A stretch of 64,000 bases of DNA from Rhizobium sp. 18055 (GTDB lineage: Bacteria; Pseudomonadota; Alphaproteobacteria; Rhizobiales; Rhizobiaceae): NCBI RefSeq assembly GCF_902706285.1, contig NZ_CACSKD010000014.1, positions 98,386-162,385 on the forward strand, written 5' to 3'. The notes under the pieces were generated by a model. It worked only from the letters and a program-made list of their open reading frames with translations. It was not told the origin of the DNA and did not search any database. A program made the position numbers and the translations under genes. Positions 17,753-27,686 of this stretch are shown here, one piece after another (within the stretch, counting starts at the first letter, position 1; each line of letters opens with the position of its first letter).

Positions 17753-17777
17753 GTCCCCCTGATGCACCAAGGGGGAC
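17753..17777 (+). promoter_or_regulatory. hairpin sequestering the subtilase ribosome-binding site
   Basis: GTCCCCCT (17753-17760) pairs perfectly with AGGGGGAC (17770-17777) around a nine-base loop. The 3' arm is the Shine-Dalgarno sequence itself, and the ATG comes three bases later at 17781. Folded, the message would hide its ribosome-binding site. Confidence 0.7.
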
Positions 17778-17780
17778 AAA

Positions 17781-19007
17781 ATGACACCTCAAATGTTGAC
17801 CGCACCTAAAGCAGATCCGCTTCTCGACGCCATGCGTCCCCGGCTTACTGGATCGTGGCTGGTGAGCCTTGAAGAGGACGCCTCCATCGGATCGGGCGTC
17901 GATGCGCTTAGGCAGTATACGGGCACTGATGTCTCCGTCGCCGTGATGAGCGAACTACAAATGGTGCCCCCGGCGCCCGACGGCGGCATAATCCTTTTCG
18001 AAGACATCAAGCTGGCTGTGGTCGTGCCTCGCAAACGGCAACAAATCGCTGCGGCAATGGCGGAATTGGGACAACGGGATGAGATCGCCGAAGCGCGCCC
18101 CGAGTTCTACCTATTCGGACTGCAGGAGTTTCGCGACACCGCCGAAGCGACTTGGGGCATCGGAGCCACCCACGCACTTCAATCCGCCTTTACCGGCAAA
18201 GGGATCAAGATAGCGATCCTGGACACCGGAATAGACCTTGCGCATCCAGATTTCGTCGGGCGTCCTATCGTTACCCGATCTTTCGTTGCCGGGGAAACGA
18301 TTGACGACGTGCAGGGGCATGGTACGCATTGCGCAGGGACCGCGGCCGGGAAGTCCCGGATGGCGGGCACACCGCGATACGGCGTCGCGCCCGACGCGGA
18401 ACTCTATATCGGCAAGGTCTTGAACAATTCCGGCTTTGCCGCGGAGAGCGATATCATCGCCGGCATCAGTTGGGCCATCAATCAGCAATGCGCTGTGATT
18501 TCACTGTCGCTCGGAAGCCCAGTGCGGCAGGGCGAGTCCTACAGCCGAATTTACGAGCGCATAGGGCGCATTGCTCTCGACAGCGGGAGCCTCGTCTGCG
18601 CCGCGGCCGGCAACGACAGCAACCGAACTTTCGGCGCCATCGCGCCCGTCAGCTCACCCGCAAATGCGCCCTCCATTGTGGCCGTCGGCGCAGTCGATGC
18701 GCTCTACCAGCCGGCGAGCTTTTCCAACGGCGGTATTAATCCAGATGGTGGAGAAATCGATCTGGTCGCACCTGGAGTTGGTATATTTTCGTCCTCGCCA
18801 AGTCCGCGCCTCTACCGCATAATGGATGGCTCAAGCATGGCCTGCCCGCATGTTGCGGGGGTTGCGGCACTTTGGGCGGAGAGCGACGCCAGCATGCGCG
18901 GGCGGGCTCTGTTAGAGGCGTTAAGAAATAATGCACGGCCATTGCCACATAATCGACGCGACGTCGGCGTGGGCCTCGTTACCGCCCCGTCAAATCCTGT
19001 TAGTTGA
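17781..19007 (+). CDS. S8 family serine peptidase (subtilase), no signal peptide
   Basis: A 408-aa subtilisin/proteinase K-like protease. The catalytic triad is D148 (A-I-L-D-T-G-I-D), H180 (H-G-T-H-C-A-G-T) and S352 (D-G-S-S-M-A-C-P-H-V-A-G); the oxyanion asparagine is N278 (A-A-A-G-N-D). C184 beside the active-site histidine is a proteinase K-type feature. Residues about 25-112 look like a built-in I9-type prodomain. There is no signal peptide or membrane segment, so the enzyme should stay in the cytoplasm. Fifty-seven bases downstream lies a small propeptide-like protein, probably its inhibitor. The pair interrupts the backbone between fabI and the rRNA methyltransferase, with slightly AT-richer codons, so it may have been acquired. 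Confidence 0.9.
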   Translation: MTPQMLTAPKADPLLDAMRPRLTGSWLVSLEEDASIGSGVDALRQYTGTDVSVAVMSELQMVPPAPDGGIILFEDIKLAVVVPRKRQQIAAAMAELGQRDEIAEARPEFYLFGLQEFRDTAEATWGIGATHALQSAFTGKGIKIAILDTGIDLAHPDFVGRPIVTRSFVAGETIDDVQGHGTHCAGTAAGKSRMAGTPRYGVAPDAELYIGKVLNNSGFAAESDIIAGISWAINQQCAVISLSLGSPVRQGESYSRIYERIGRIALDSGSLVCAAAGNDSNRTFGAIAPVSSPANAPSIVAVGAVDALYQPASFSNGGINPDGGEIDLVAPGVGIFSSSPSPRLYRIMDGSSMACPHVAGVAALWAESDASMRGRALLEALRNNARPLPHNRRDVGVGLVTAPSNPVS

Positions 19008-19064
19008 AGATCCGCTAAAAAGCGCCTATATCCTTGTGGCTGATAGACGGCCGGAAAGAGGTAC

Positions 19065-19310
19065 ATGATGAGCAGGCTCAGCTACGCCGTCGTCATCGAT
19101 GACAACCACTTCGATGAGACGAGTGCGATCGCCGAGACGATTTCACGCCAAGGCTTCAAGGTTGACAGGGTGTTGCCGGAGATCGGCGCGATCTATGGCA
19201 GCGCCGAGGAGGCGCTTGTGGGACGGCTGCGCGATATCGCTGGCGTCGAAGAAGTTCGTGAATCTCGCGACATCCAAATGCCACCCTTTCGGGAAGGCAT
19301 TCCTCAGTAG
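19065..19310 (+). CDS. stand-alone subtilase propeptide-like (I9) protein, putative inhibitor
   Basis: An 81-aa protein whose second half follows the inhibitor I9/POIA1 pattern: strand, helix, then I-G-A-I-Y-G, helix, and L-R-D-I-A-G-V-E-E-V-R-E, as in subtilisin prodomains. There is no catalytic domain and no signal peptide. Next to the intracellular subtilase it is best explained as a trans-acting inhibitor or folding chaperone for that protease. Similar proteins are sometimes mislabelled ketohydroxyglutarate aldolase. Two ATGs (19065 and 19068) stand in tandem; AGAGG is better spaced for the second. Confidence 0.7.
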   Translation: MMSRLSYAVVIDDNHFDETSAIAETISRQGFKVDRVLPEIGAIYGSAEEALVGRLRDIAGVEEVRESRDIQMPPFREGIPQ

Positions 19311-19480
19311 GACGCGATTTCGCTTCGGCCGTTGCTCGGCCGATGAACTGACATCCAAAGAACCGTTATTCTGCATTGGCCGCAGCATCGCTGTTGTGCG
19401 CGTCATATGGCACCGGAAAACCCGGTGGGTGGCGGGTTTGCTCAACCAACAAACCCGTCCACATGACTGTAGCAGCTTCC

Positions 19481-20497
19481 TTACTTCTTCGCCCAGAGGA
19501 CCTTGAAGCGGGCGTTGCGGCAGGTTTCGCCGCTTTCCTTGAAGTGTTCGGCCAGAACAGGCTCGTAGGGCATGCCGCGATTGGCGACCAGCAGCAGGCG
19601 ACCGCCGCCGCGCAGCGATGAGGCTGCCATCTTGATCATCGCCTGGCCGAGTGCAGGCTCTGCAGCATGGCCTTCGTGGAACGGCGGGTTCATGATGATC
19701 AGGTCATACTTGTCCTTGACCGGCTCGCCCGTCAGATCGTGCCAGAAATAACGTGCGGCTAGGTTCGGGCAGTTCTCACCCATGTTGGCCTTGGCGGCCT
19801 CCAAAGCGGCATGGTTGGCCTCGTAGAGGTCCAGACGGCTGACGCCTGGCGAACGTGCCGCCATCTCGACCGAGAGATAACCCCAGCCGGCGCCGAAATC
19901 AGCGACGTCGCCGGTGAAATCGACCGGCAGGCGCGAGGCGAGCAGTTCCGAACCGTCATCGATGCGATCATGCGAGAACATACCGGCGGATGCCTGGAAG
20001 CGGCCATCGACGCGCACCGGCGGCTTGGCGAACTTGGCGATGATCGCGCTGCTGTCTTCGGGTGCGCCGAACCAGAAGGCGACGCCGTGGTACTTCGGCA
20101 TGTGCTCGATCGACAGGCCGAAGGCTTCCATGCGCTTGCGCAGCGGCTGGACGCCATCTTCCTTGCCGCCGGCGACGACGACGAGACCGCCCACCTTAAC
20201 GCGACCAAGCGCGGTGGCGACGTTCGCCTCGTTCTCGCCCTTGTGCTTGTTGCAGAGCACCAGAACGGCATCATAATCCTCACCCTCGATCTCAGGCGTG
20301 GTCTCGATGCGCTGGGCGAGCAACTGCCGGTACAAAGGCTTGAAGCCCTGTACGGCGCTCAGCGAGGCGGCAAAGCCCTCCGGCAGGGCGAAGCCTGCCT
20401 CGGCGCCAAGGAAAAGCACGCGCTCGCCCTCGCCGGGCGCCTCGACGGTGCCGCTTACAAAGGGGTGGAACAGTGTCTTCAGCGTCTCGCTGGTCAT
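19481..20497 (-). CDS. rsmC: class I SAM-dependent methyltransferase, RsmC/RlmG-like
   Basis: A 338-aa two-domain methyltransferase. Residues 1-160 resemble the degenerate N-terminal methyltransferase domain of RsmC; residues 160-338 are the active domain with F-G-A-G-W-G-Y-L (motif I, residues 201-208) and N-P-P-F-H-E-G (270-276). The NPPF motif marks base N-methylation, here probably m2G1207 of 16S rRNA. The start at 20497 (Met-Thr-Ser-Glu) is chosen because the extension upstream overlaps the pnp terminator. It follows pnp on the same strand. Confidence 0.85.
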   Translation of the reverse strand: MTSETLKTLFHPFVSGTVEAPGEGERVLFLGAEAGFALPEGFAASLSAVQGFKPLYRQLLAQRIETTPEIEGEDYDAVLVLCNKHKGENEANVATALGRVKVGGLVVVAGGKEDGVQPLRKRMEAFGLSIEHMPKYHGVAFWFGAPEDSSAIIAKFAKPPVRVDGRFQASAGMFSHDRIDDGSELLASRLPVDFTGDVADFGAGWGYLSVEMAARSPGVSRLDLYEANHAALEAAKANMGENCPNLAARYFWHDLTGEPVKDKYDLIIMNPPFHEGHAAEPALGQAMIKMAASSLRGGGRLLLVANRGMPYEPVLAEHFKESGETCRNARFKVLWAKK

Positions 20498-20515
20498 GGT
20501 TTTATCTCGATCTCG

Positions 20516-20549
20516 AATAGAAAAAGGGCGCGAGAAGATTCCCGCGCCC
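20516..20549 (-). terminator. intrinsic terminator of pnp
   Basis: On the minus strand GGGCGCG and CGCGCCC pair around a ten-base loop (20526-20549), followed by TTTTTCTATTC. It separates pnp from the methyltransferase gene. Confidence 0.88.
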
Positions 20550-20572
20550 ATGAAGTCTTCGGAAGGCGCAGC

Positions 20573-22711
20573 TTACTCGGCTGCTTCTTCCTTCTTCTTG
20601 TCGGCAGCGATTTCCTGGCCGGTTGCCTGATCGACAACCTTCATCGACAGGCGGACCTTGCCGCGCTCGTCGAAGCCGAGGAGCTTGACCCAAACCTTCT
20701 GGCCTTCCTTGACGACGTCCTGGGTCTTGGCAACGCGATCCGAAGCGAGCTGCGAGATGTGGACGAGGCCGTCGCGGGCGCCGAAGAAGTTGACGAATGC
20801 GCCGAAGTCGGCGGTCTTTACGACCGTACCTTCGTAGATCTGGTTGATCTCAGGCTCGGCAACGATCGAGTGGATCCACTTGCGGGCCGCTTCGATTTCC
20901 TTGCCCGACGACGATGCGATCTTCACGGTGCCGTCGTCTTCGATGTTGATCTTGGCGCCGGTCTTTTCGACGATTTCGCGGATGACCTTGCCGCCCGAAC
21001 CGATAACTTCACGGATCTTGTCGACCGGGATGTTCATCACTTCGATGCGTGGTGCGAATTCGCCGAGCTGCGAGCGACCTTCGGTGATGGCGTTGGCCAT
21101 TTCGCCGAGGATGTGCTTGCGACCGCCCTGAGCCTGCTCCAGAGCAACCTTCATGATCTCTTCGGTGATACCGGCGATCTTGATGTCCATCTGCAGCGAG
21201 GTGATGCCGTCGGCAGTGCCGGCAACCTTGAAGTCCATGTCGCCGAGGTGATCTTCGTCGCCGAGGATGTCGGAGAGAACGGCAAAGCGTTCGCCTTCGA
21301 GGATCAGGCCCATGGCAATACCGGCAACCGGCTTGGCCAAAGGAACGCCTGCGTCCATCAGAGCGAGCGAAGTGCCGCAGACGGTTGCCATCGAGGACGA
21401 GCCGTTCGACTCGGTGATCTCGGAGACGACGCGCAGCGTGTAGGGGAACTGGTCAGCCGACGGCAGCATCGGGCGGATAGCGCGCCATGCGAGCTTGCCG
21501 TGGCCGATTTCGCGGCGACCCGGGGAGCCCATGCGGCCGGTTTCGCCAACCGAGTAGGGAGGGAAGTTGTAATGGAGCAGGAAGCGCTCCTTGTACATGC
21601 CGGTGAGCGAATCGACATACTGTTCGTCTTCGCCGGTGCCGAGCGTGGCAACAACGATTGCCTGTGTTTCACCGCGGGTGAACAGGGCCGAACCGTGGGT
21701 GCGTGGCAGGATGCCGACTTCCGATACAATGGCACGAACGGTCGACAGGTCACGGCCGTCGATGCGGCTCTTGGTGTCGAGGATGTTCCAGCGAACGATC
21801 TTCGCCTGCAGGTGCTTGAAGGTCGCGCCGATGACTTCGGCGGTGTACTTCGGCTCTGCGCCTTCCGGGAAGAAGTGTGCCTTGACCTTCGCCTTGACGG
21901 CGTCGACGGCAGCGTAGCGTTCAGCCTTCTGGGTGTTCTTGTAGGCGACGCGCAGTTCGGCTTCGAAGTGCTTGAGCATTTCGGCTTCGAGCTCGGAATG
22001 ATCTTCCGGCTGGAAATCGCGAGGCTCCTTGGCGGCAACTTCGGCGAGCTTGATGATCGCGTCGAGAACCGGCTGGAAGCCGCGATGACCGAACATCACA
22101 GCGCCGAGCATGACTTCTTCGTTGAGTTCCTTGGCTTCGGATTCAACCATCAGAACGGCGTCGTGGGTGCCGGCAACAACCAGGTCCAGAACCGATTCTT
22201 CCATCTCGTCGAGATGCGGGTTGAGAACGTATTCGCCGTTGATGTAGCCGACGCGTGCGCCGCCGACCGGGCCCATGAAGGGAATGCCGGAAAGGGTGAG
22301 CGCTGCGGAAGCGGCAACCATCGACAATACGTCAGGATCGTTCTCAAGGTCGTGCTGGATGACGGTGACGACAACCTGGGTGTCGTTCTTGTAGCCTTCC
22401 GGGAACAGCGGGCGGATCGGACGGTCGATCAGACGCGAAACCAGCGTTTCCTTCTCGGACGGACGACCTTCGCGCTTGAAGTAGCCGCCGGGGATCTTGC
22501 CGGCTGCGTAGGTCTTTTCCTGGTAGTTGACGGTCAGCGGGAAGAAGTCCTGGCCCGGCTTCGGCGACTTGGCCGAAACGACGGTGGCGAGAACAACGGT
22601 TTCGCCGTAGGTGGCGAGAACGGCGCCGTCAGCCTGGCGGGCGATCTTGCCGGTTTCGAGCTTGAGTGGGCGGCCTGCCCATTCAATTTCAACGGTATGG
22701 GTGTCAAACAT
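20573..22711 (-). CDS. pnp: polyribonucleotide nucleotidyltransferase (PNPase)
   Basis: A 712-aa phosphorolytic 3'-5' exoribonuclease, full length. The domain order is RNase PH-like domain 1, helical linker, RNase PH-like domain 2, KH (with the I-x-x-V-I-G-S-G-G-K-V-I-R motif) and a C-terminal S1 domain ending in a short acidic/lysine tail. It degrades mRNA and can add heteropolymeric tails. AGGAC lies just upstream of the ATG. It lies after rpsO on the same strand, the standard rpsO-pnp order. Confidence 0.97.
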   Translation of the reverse strand: MFDTHTVEIEWAGRPLKLETGKIARQADGAVLATYGETVVLATVVSAKSPKPGQDFFPLTVNYQEKTYAAGKIPGGYFKREGRPSEKETLVSRLIDRPIRPLFPEGYKNDTQVVVTVIQHDLENDPDVLSMVAASAALTLSGIPFMGPVGGARVGYINGEYVLNPHLDEMEESVLDLVVAGTHDAVLMVESEAKELNEEVMLGAVMFGHRGFQPVLDAIIKLAEVAAKEPRDFQPEDHSELEAEMLKHFEAELRVAYKNTQKAERYAAVDAVKAKVKAHFFPEGAEPKYTAEVIGATFKHLQAKIVRWNILDTKSRIDGRDLSTVRAIVSEVGILPRTHGSALFTRGETQAIVVATLGTGEDEQYVDSLTGMYKERFLLHYNFPPYSVGETGRMGSPGRREIGHGKLAWRAIRPMLPSADQFPYTLRVVSEITESNGSSSMATVCGTSLALMDAGVPLAKPVAGIAMGLILEGERFAVLSDILGDEDHLGDMDFKVAGTADGITSLQMDIKIAGITEEIMKVALEQAQGGRKHILGEMANAITEGRSQLGEFAPRIEVMNIPVDKIREVIGSGGKVIREIVEKTGAKINIEDDGTVKIASSSGKEIEAARKWIHSIVAEPEINQIYEGTVVKTADFGAFVNFFGARDGLVHISQLASDRVAKTQDVVKEGQKVWVKLLGFDERGKVRLSMKVVDQATGQEIAADKKKEEAAE

Positions 22712-23045
22712 ATGTCTTGTCCTTCAATGCGGGAAGACGCGCCATTGCCAAAGAGGGCACGGCGCGCAGTCGACCGCAATCAATGATGACACATCATGGG
22801 CAAGACAACGGGAGGCTTTGCAACATCGGTCTCTTCGCAGAAACCGGGCCAAGGTGTGCGCCCTGGCCGAAAGCATCCGGCAATCCTGCCCCATGACAGG
22901 TCAACGGTTTGGTTTTGGCAGATCCGGCCCATCCGGGTCCGCCTGATAGTCCCGCACGCCTCCTTGCGTATCGCGGGGTCGGGGAAAACACTCCCCCGAA
23001 AGAAATGCGGCGGGCGTCCTGAAGGAGCGCCCGCCGACAAAAGCC
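22712..23045. other. rpsO-pnp intergenic region, pnp leader
   Basis: This 334-base gap contains no credible gene. It contains the rpsO terminator at its right end and the 5' leader of pnp. In other bacteria this leader carries an RNase III hairpin for autoregulation; I see no single long hairpin here that I would call with confidence. Confidence 0.5.
22998..23036 (-). terminator. intrinsic terminator of rpsO
   Basis: On the minus strand CGGCGGGCG pairs with CGCCCGCCG (23008-23036) with an extended CCTTCAGG apical part, followed by CATTTCTTTC. It is placed ten bases after the rpsO stop. It makes the operon's continuation into pnp partial. Confidence 0.8.
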
Positions 23046-23315
23046 TTAGCGGCGGATACCCAGGCTGGCGATCAGCTTGGTGTAACGGCCTTCGTTCTTC
23101 TTCTTGAGGTAGTCAAGAAGCGAGCGGCGGCTGGAAACCATCGTCAGCAGACCACGGCGGGAATGGTTATCCTTCTTGTGGTCCTTGAAGTGGCCGGTCA
23201 GGTTGTTGATACGCTCGGTCAGGATGGCAACCTGTACTTCCGGCGAACCGGTGTCGCCTTCAACCGTTGCGTATTCCTTGATCAAAGCAGCCTTGCGCTC
23301 AGCAGTAATCGACAT
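23046..23315 (-). CDS. rpsO: 30S ribosomal protein S15
   Basis: An 89-aa S15, exact family length, with the D-T-G-S-P-E-V-Q motif and the C-terminal R-R-S-L-L-D-Y-L. It binds the central domain of 16S rRNA early in 30S assembly. The ATG at 23315 has AAAGGAAC upstream; the frame extends 25 codons further without conservation. It lies between truB and pnp. Confidence 0.98.
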   Translation of the reverse strand: MSITAERKAALIKEYATVEGDTGSPEVQVAILTERINNLTGHFKDHKKDNHSRRGLLTMVSSRRSLLDYLKKKNEGRYTKLIASLGIRR

Positions 23316-23481
23316 CGTATGTTCCTTTCGATGAGAGGATATAAGGTCGCCAAAAGCCGGGATGTCGTCCAGCTTTGGCCGCGAATGCATTCAAGCCGTG
23401 CCTAATGCTGGCGCTGCCTATAGACCATTCGGGCAGCAAAGGGAAGAGGCATGCCGAGCACGCCTCCGCCTGACATCGGCC

Positions 23482-24414
<933 letters not shown>

Positions 24415-24423
24415 AAGGCTCTT

Positions 24424-24834
24424 CTATGATTGTTCTTCGGTGTCGCCGCCTTCAAGGTCACGCATGACCTCGGGCGAGCGCAGCAACTCGTCGATCTTCT
24501 TGTAGTTGTCGAAGCTCGTATCGTCGCGGAAACGGACTTCCGGCATGTATTTCATCTGCCGGAGCTGCGGGCCGAGACGGCCGCGAATGTATTTGGCGTG
24601 GCGGTTCAGCGCCGCGATGATCGCGGCATGATCTTCGACACCGAGCGGCGTCACGAAAGCCGTCGCGACCTTCAGATCGGTCGACATGCGGACTTCGGAA
24701 ATCGAGATGACGGTCTTTTCGATCAGGTCGTCGCGCACTTCGCCGCGCTGCAGGACCTGGGTGATCGCGGCGCGGACCTGCTCGCCGACGCGCAGCATAC
24801 GCTGCTGTTGTGCTGAGGTGAGTTTTGTTGCCAT
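24424..24834 (-). CDS. rbfA: 30S ribosome-binding factor A
   Basis: A 136-aa RbfA with a single KH-like fold, needed for late 30S maturation and cold adaptation. Conserved elements are R-V-G-E-Q-V-R at the start and P-E-V-R-F-R-x-D near residue 105. The ATG at 24834 is chosen (GAGG nine bases upstream) over a TTG five codons earlier. It sits between infB and truB. Confidence 0.96.
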   Translation of the reverse strand: MATKLTSAQQQRMLRVGEQVRAAITQVLQRGEVRDDLIEKTVISISEVRMSTDLKVATAFVTPLGVEDHAAIIAALNRHAKYIRGRLGPQLRQMKYMPEVRFRDDTSFDNYKKIDELLRSPEVMRDLEGGDTEEQS

Positions 24835-24908
24835 TGTTCTTTGCCTCAAAAGGTTCGGGCGCCGGACTGGATAATCCGGCGCCCGTCCACATTTCTAGTC
24901 TCGCACGA

Positions 24909-27668
24909 TCAGAGTGTGCGGGTGATATGCTCGACGCGGAAGCATTCGATCGTATCGCCGGCACGGATGTCTTCGTAGTTCTCGAAGGCCATACCGCACT
25001 CCTGACCGACCGGAACTTCCGATACTTCGTCCTTGAAGCGCTTGAGCGTCTTGAGCTTGCCTTCGTGGATGACGACGTTGTCGCGCACCAGGCGGACGCC
25101 TGCACCACGTTCGACCTTGCCTTCGACGACGCGGCAACCTGCAACCTTGCCGGTCTTCGTGATGTTGAACACCTCGAGGATTTCGGCATTGCCGAGGAAG
25201 GTTTCGCGGCGTTCCGGAGAGAGCAGACCCGACATCGCTGCCTTCACGTCATCCACGAGGTCGTAGATGATGTTGTAGTAGCGGATCTCGATGCCTTCGC
25301 GCTCGGCGAACGAACGCGCCTGCGAATTCGCACGGACGTTGAAGCCGATGATCGCGGCGTTGGATGCCTCGGCCAGCGAGATATCCGATTCCGTGATGCC
25401 GCCGGCACCAGAATGCACGATGCGGGCACGCACCTCGTCGGTGCCGAGCTTGTCGAGTGCGCCGGCAATGGCTTCGATCGAGCCCTGCACGTCGCCCTTG
25501 ATGACCAGCGGGAATTCCTTCACGCCGGCGCTCTGCAGCTGCGTCATCATCTGTTCCAGCGAACCGCGCTGGCCAGACTGACGGGCAGCGGCCTTGTCGC
25601 GCGCCAGGCGCTGACGGTATTCCGAGATCTCGCGGGCGCGGCTCTCGTTTTCGACGACGGCGAACTTGTCACCGGCTGCCGGCGTACCGGACAGGCCGAG
25701 AACTTCGACCGGCATGGCGGGACCCGCTTCCTTGACGTGATCGCCCTTGTCGGTGACCAGGGCGCGAACGCGGCCCCAGACGTCGCCGGCAACGATGATC
25801 TGGCCCGGGCGCAGCGTGCCGTTCTGGACGAGAACGGTGGCAACCGCACCACGACCGCGGTCGAGCTGGGCTTCGATGACCGTGCCTTCCGCCGTGCGGT
25901 TCGGGTTGGCCTTGAGGTCCAGAATTTCAGACTGCAGCAGGACGGCTTCGAGAAGCTTGTCCAGGTTCAGGCCGGTCTTGGCAGACACTTCGACGTCGAG
26001 GACTTCACCACCCATGGATTCGACGAACACTTCGTGCTGCAGCAGCTGGTTACGAACCTTCTGCGGATCAGCTTCGTGCTTGTCGACCTTGTTGATGGCG
26101 ACGATGATCGGAACGCCGGCCGCCTTGGCGTGGCTGATCGATTCAATCGTCTGCGGCATGACGCTGTCGTCGGCCGCGACCACCAGGATGGCGATGTCGG
26201 TTGCCTGGGCACCACGAGCACGCATGGCCGTGAAGGCGGCGTGACCGGGGGTGTCGATGAAGGTGATCTTATGACCGCTCTGTTCGACCTGGTAGGCACC
26301 GATATGCTGGGTGATGCCACCGGCTTCGCCGGAGACAACGCTGGTCTTGCGGATGGCGTCGAGCAGCGAGGTCTTGCCGTGGTCGACGTGACCCATGATG
26401 GTGACGACCGGCGGACGGGAGACGAGTTCACCTGCGTCATCGGCAACGTTGAAGATGCCGAGTTCGACGTCGGATTCAGAGACGCGCTTGACGCTGTGGC
26501 CGAATTCGCCGGCGATGATTTCTGCGAGGTCGGCGTCGATGACGTCGCCCGGCTTCATCATCTGGCCTTCCTTCATCAGGTACTTGATGACGTCGACGGC
26601 GCGCTCAGACATACGCTGCGACAGTTCCTGAATGGTGATGGTCTCAGGCAGGATGACTTCGCGAATGACCTTTTCGCGGGTTTCCTGCATCTGGCTGCGG
26701 CGGAACTTTTCCTGGCGGCGGCGCATGGCGGCCATCGAGCGACCACGGGCTGTGCCGTCGTCGTCAACGCCTGCGGTGCCGATCGTCAGCTTGCCGCGAC
26801 GGCGCTCATCTTCGGTCTTCGGACGGGTGGTAACAGGTTTTGCCGGTTCCGGACGAACGACGCGGCCACGGGCTGGAGCGCCGCGCGGTGCCGGACGTTC
26901 TTCCTGCTCGTTTTCGCGACGGCGAACGCCTGGTGCTGCAGCAGCAGCGCCAGCAGCCGGACGGGGCGACGCATCGCCATCGGCGCGGCGAACGACCGGT
27001 GCACCAGCGGCTGCGCGCGGCGCTTCGGCCACGGGAGCGACAGGTGCCGGCGGAGCGGCAGCAGCTTCGGCGGCGCGAACCGCTTCTTCTGCGGCGCGAA
27101 CCTTGGCTTCTTCCGCTTCAGCGGCCTGGCGAACGATTTCTTCGGCTGCACGGCGCTTTTCGTCTTCAACGCGGCGGACCGCATCTTCGGCGTCTCGAAC
27201 CTGAGCCATGGCGAGCGCCCGGCGGCGTGCATCCATTTCTTCCGGCGACAAATGGTTCAGAACCACCGGACGCGGACGATCCTGCTGGCGCGAAGGCTGC
27301 GACTGCTGGGGACGGTTGTGCTGCTGGCCGCTTGGCTGATGATTGCGCTGCGGCTGCTGTGGCTGCGGGGCGCGGGCCTGAACAGGCGCCGGAGCCGCCG
27401 GTGCCGGTGTCGGCGCCGCTGCAACAGGGGCAGGTGCCGGCTCGGCGGCACGAACGGGCGCTGCCGGGGCGGCGGCCACGGGTGTGATCGGACGTTGTTC
27501 GTCTTCAGGGCGCATCGGGCGCCGCTTGCGGGTCTCGACAACGACCGCCTTGGTGCGTCCGCGGCCCATATCCTGGCGCACGGTGCCCTGGCTTACGCCC
27601 GACGGCTTCAGGGTCAGAGTCTTCTTGCCTGGTCCGTTCAGTGTCTTGTCGTCATTGCTATCGGTCAT
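24909..27668 (-). CDS. infB: translation initiation factor IF-2
   Basis: A 919-aa IF-2. Residues about 60-300 are an Ala/Pro/Gln-rich and then charged helical linker, typical of the long rhizobial form. The IF2N domain precedes the G domain, whose motifs are G-H-V-D-H-G-K-T (426-433), D-T-P-G-H-A-A-F and N-K-V-D-K. Domains II-IV follow. It delivers fMet-tRNA to the 30S subunit and drives subunit joining. The ATG at 27668 has AAGGAAC upstream; a further in-frame ATG 17 codons earlier lies inside the leader palindrome region and is not used. Confidence 0.97.
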   Translation of the reverse strand: MTDSNDDKTLNGPGKKTLTLKPSGVSQGTVRQDMGRGRTKAVVVETRKRRPMRPEDEQRPITPVAAAPAAPVRAAEPAPAPVAAAPTPAPAAPAPVQARAPQPQQPQRNHQPSGQQHNRPQQSQPSRQQDRPRPVVLNHLSPEEMDARRRALAMAQVRDAEDAVRRVEDEKRRAAEEIVRQAAEAEEAKVRAAEEAVRAAEAAAAPPAPVAPVAEAPRAAAGAPVVRRADGDASPRPAAGAAAAAPGVRRRENEQEERPAPRGAPARGRVVRPEPAKPVTTRPKTEDERRRGKLTIGTAGVDDDGTARGRSMAAMRRRQEKFRRSQMQETREKVIREVILPETITIQELSQRMSERAVDVIKYLMKEGQMMKPGDVIDADLAEIIAGEFGHSVKRVSESDVELGIFNVADDAGELVSRPPVVTIMGHVDHGKTSLLDAIRKTSVVSGEAGGITQHIGAYQVEQSGHKITFIDTPGHAAFTAMRARGAQATDIAILVVAADDSVMPQTIESISHAKAAGVPIIVAINKVDKHEADPQKVRNQLLQHEVFVESMGGEVLDVEVSAKTGLNLDKLLEAVLLQSEILDLKANPNRTAEGTVIEAQLDRGRGAVATVLVQNGTLRPGQIIVAGDVWGRVRALVTDKGDHVKEAGPAMPVEVLGLSGTPAAGDKFAVVENESRAREISEYRQRLARDKAAARQSGQRGSLEQMMTQLQSAGVKEFPLVIKGDVQGSIEAIAGALDKLGTDEVRARIVHSGAGGITESDISLAEASNAAIIGFNVRANSQARSFAEREGIEIRYYNIIYDLVDDVKAAMSGLLSPERRETFLGNAEILEVFNITKTGKVAGCRVVEGKVERGAGVRLVRDNVVIHEGKLKTLKRFKDEVSEVPVGQECGMAFENYEDIRAGDTIECFRVEHITRTL

Positions 27669-27686
27669 TCGTTCCCGTTCCTTCGG

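Noticed and set aside
19421..19457. Two small hairpins (CACCGG/CCGGTG and CGGGTTTG/CAAACCCG) after the I9-like gene.
   Set aside because: Neither is followed by a T-tract on either strand that would make a clear terminator; they are kept only as weak candidates.
19811..22786. A 991-codon open frame on the plus strand opposite pnp and the methyltransferase gene.
   Set aside because: It is the antisense shadow of two well-identified genes; high GC at third codon positions removes stops from this frame. Its translation resembles no protein.
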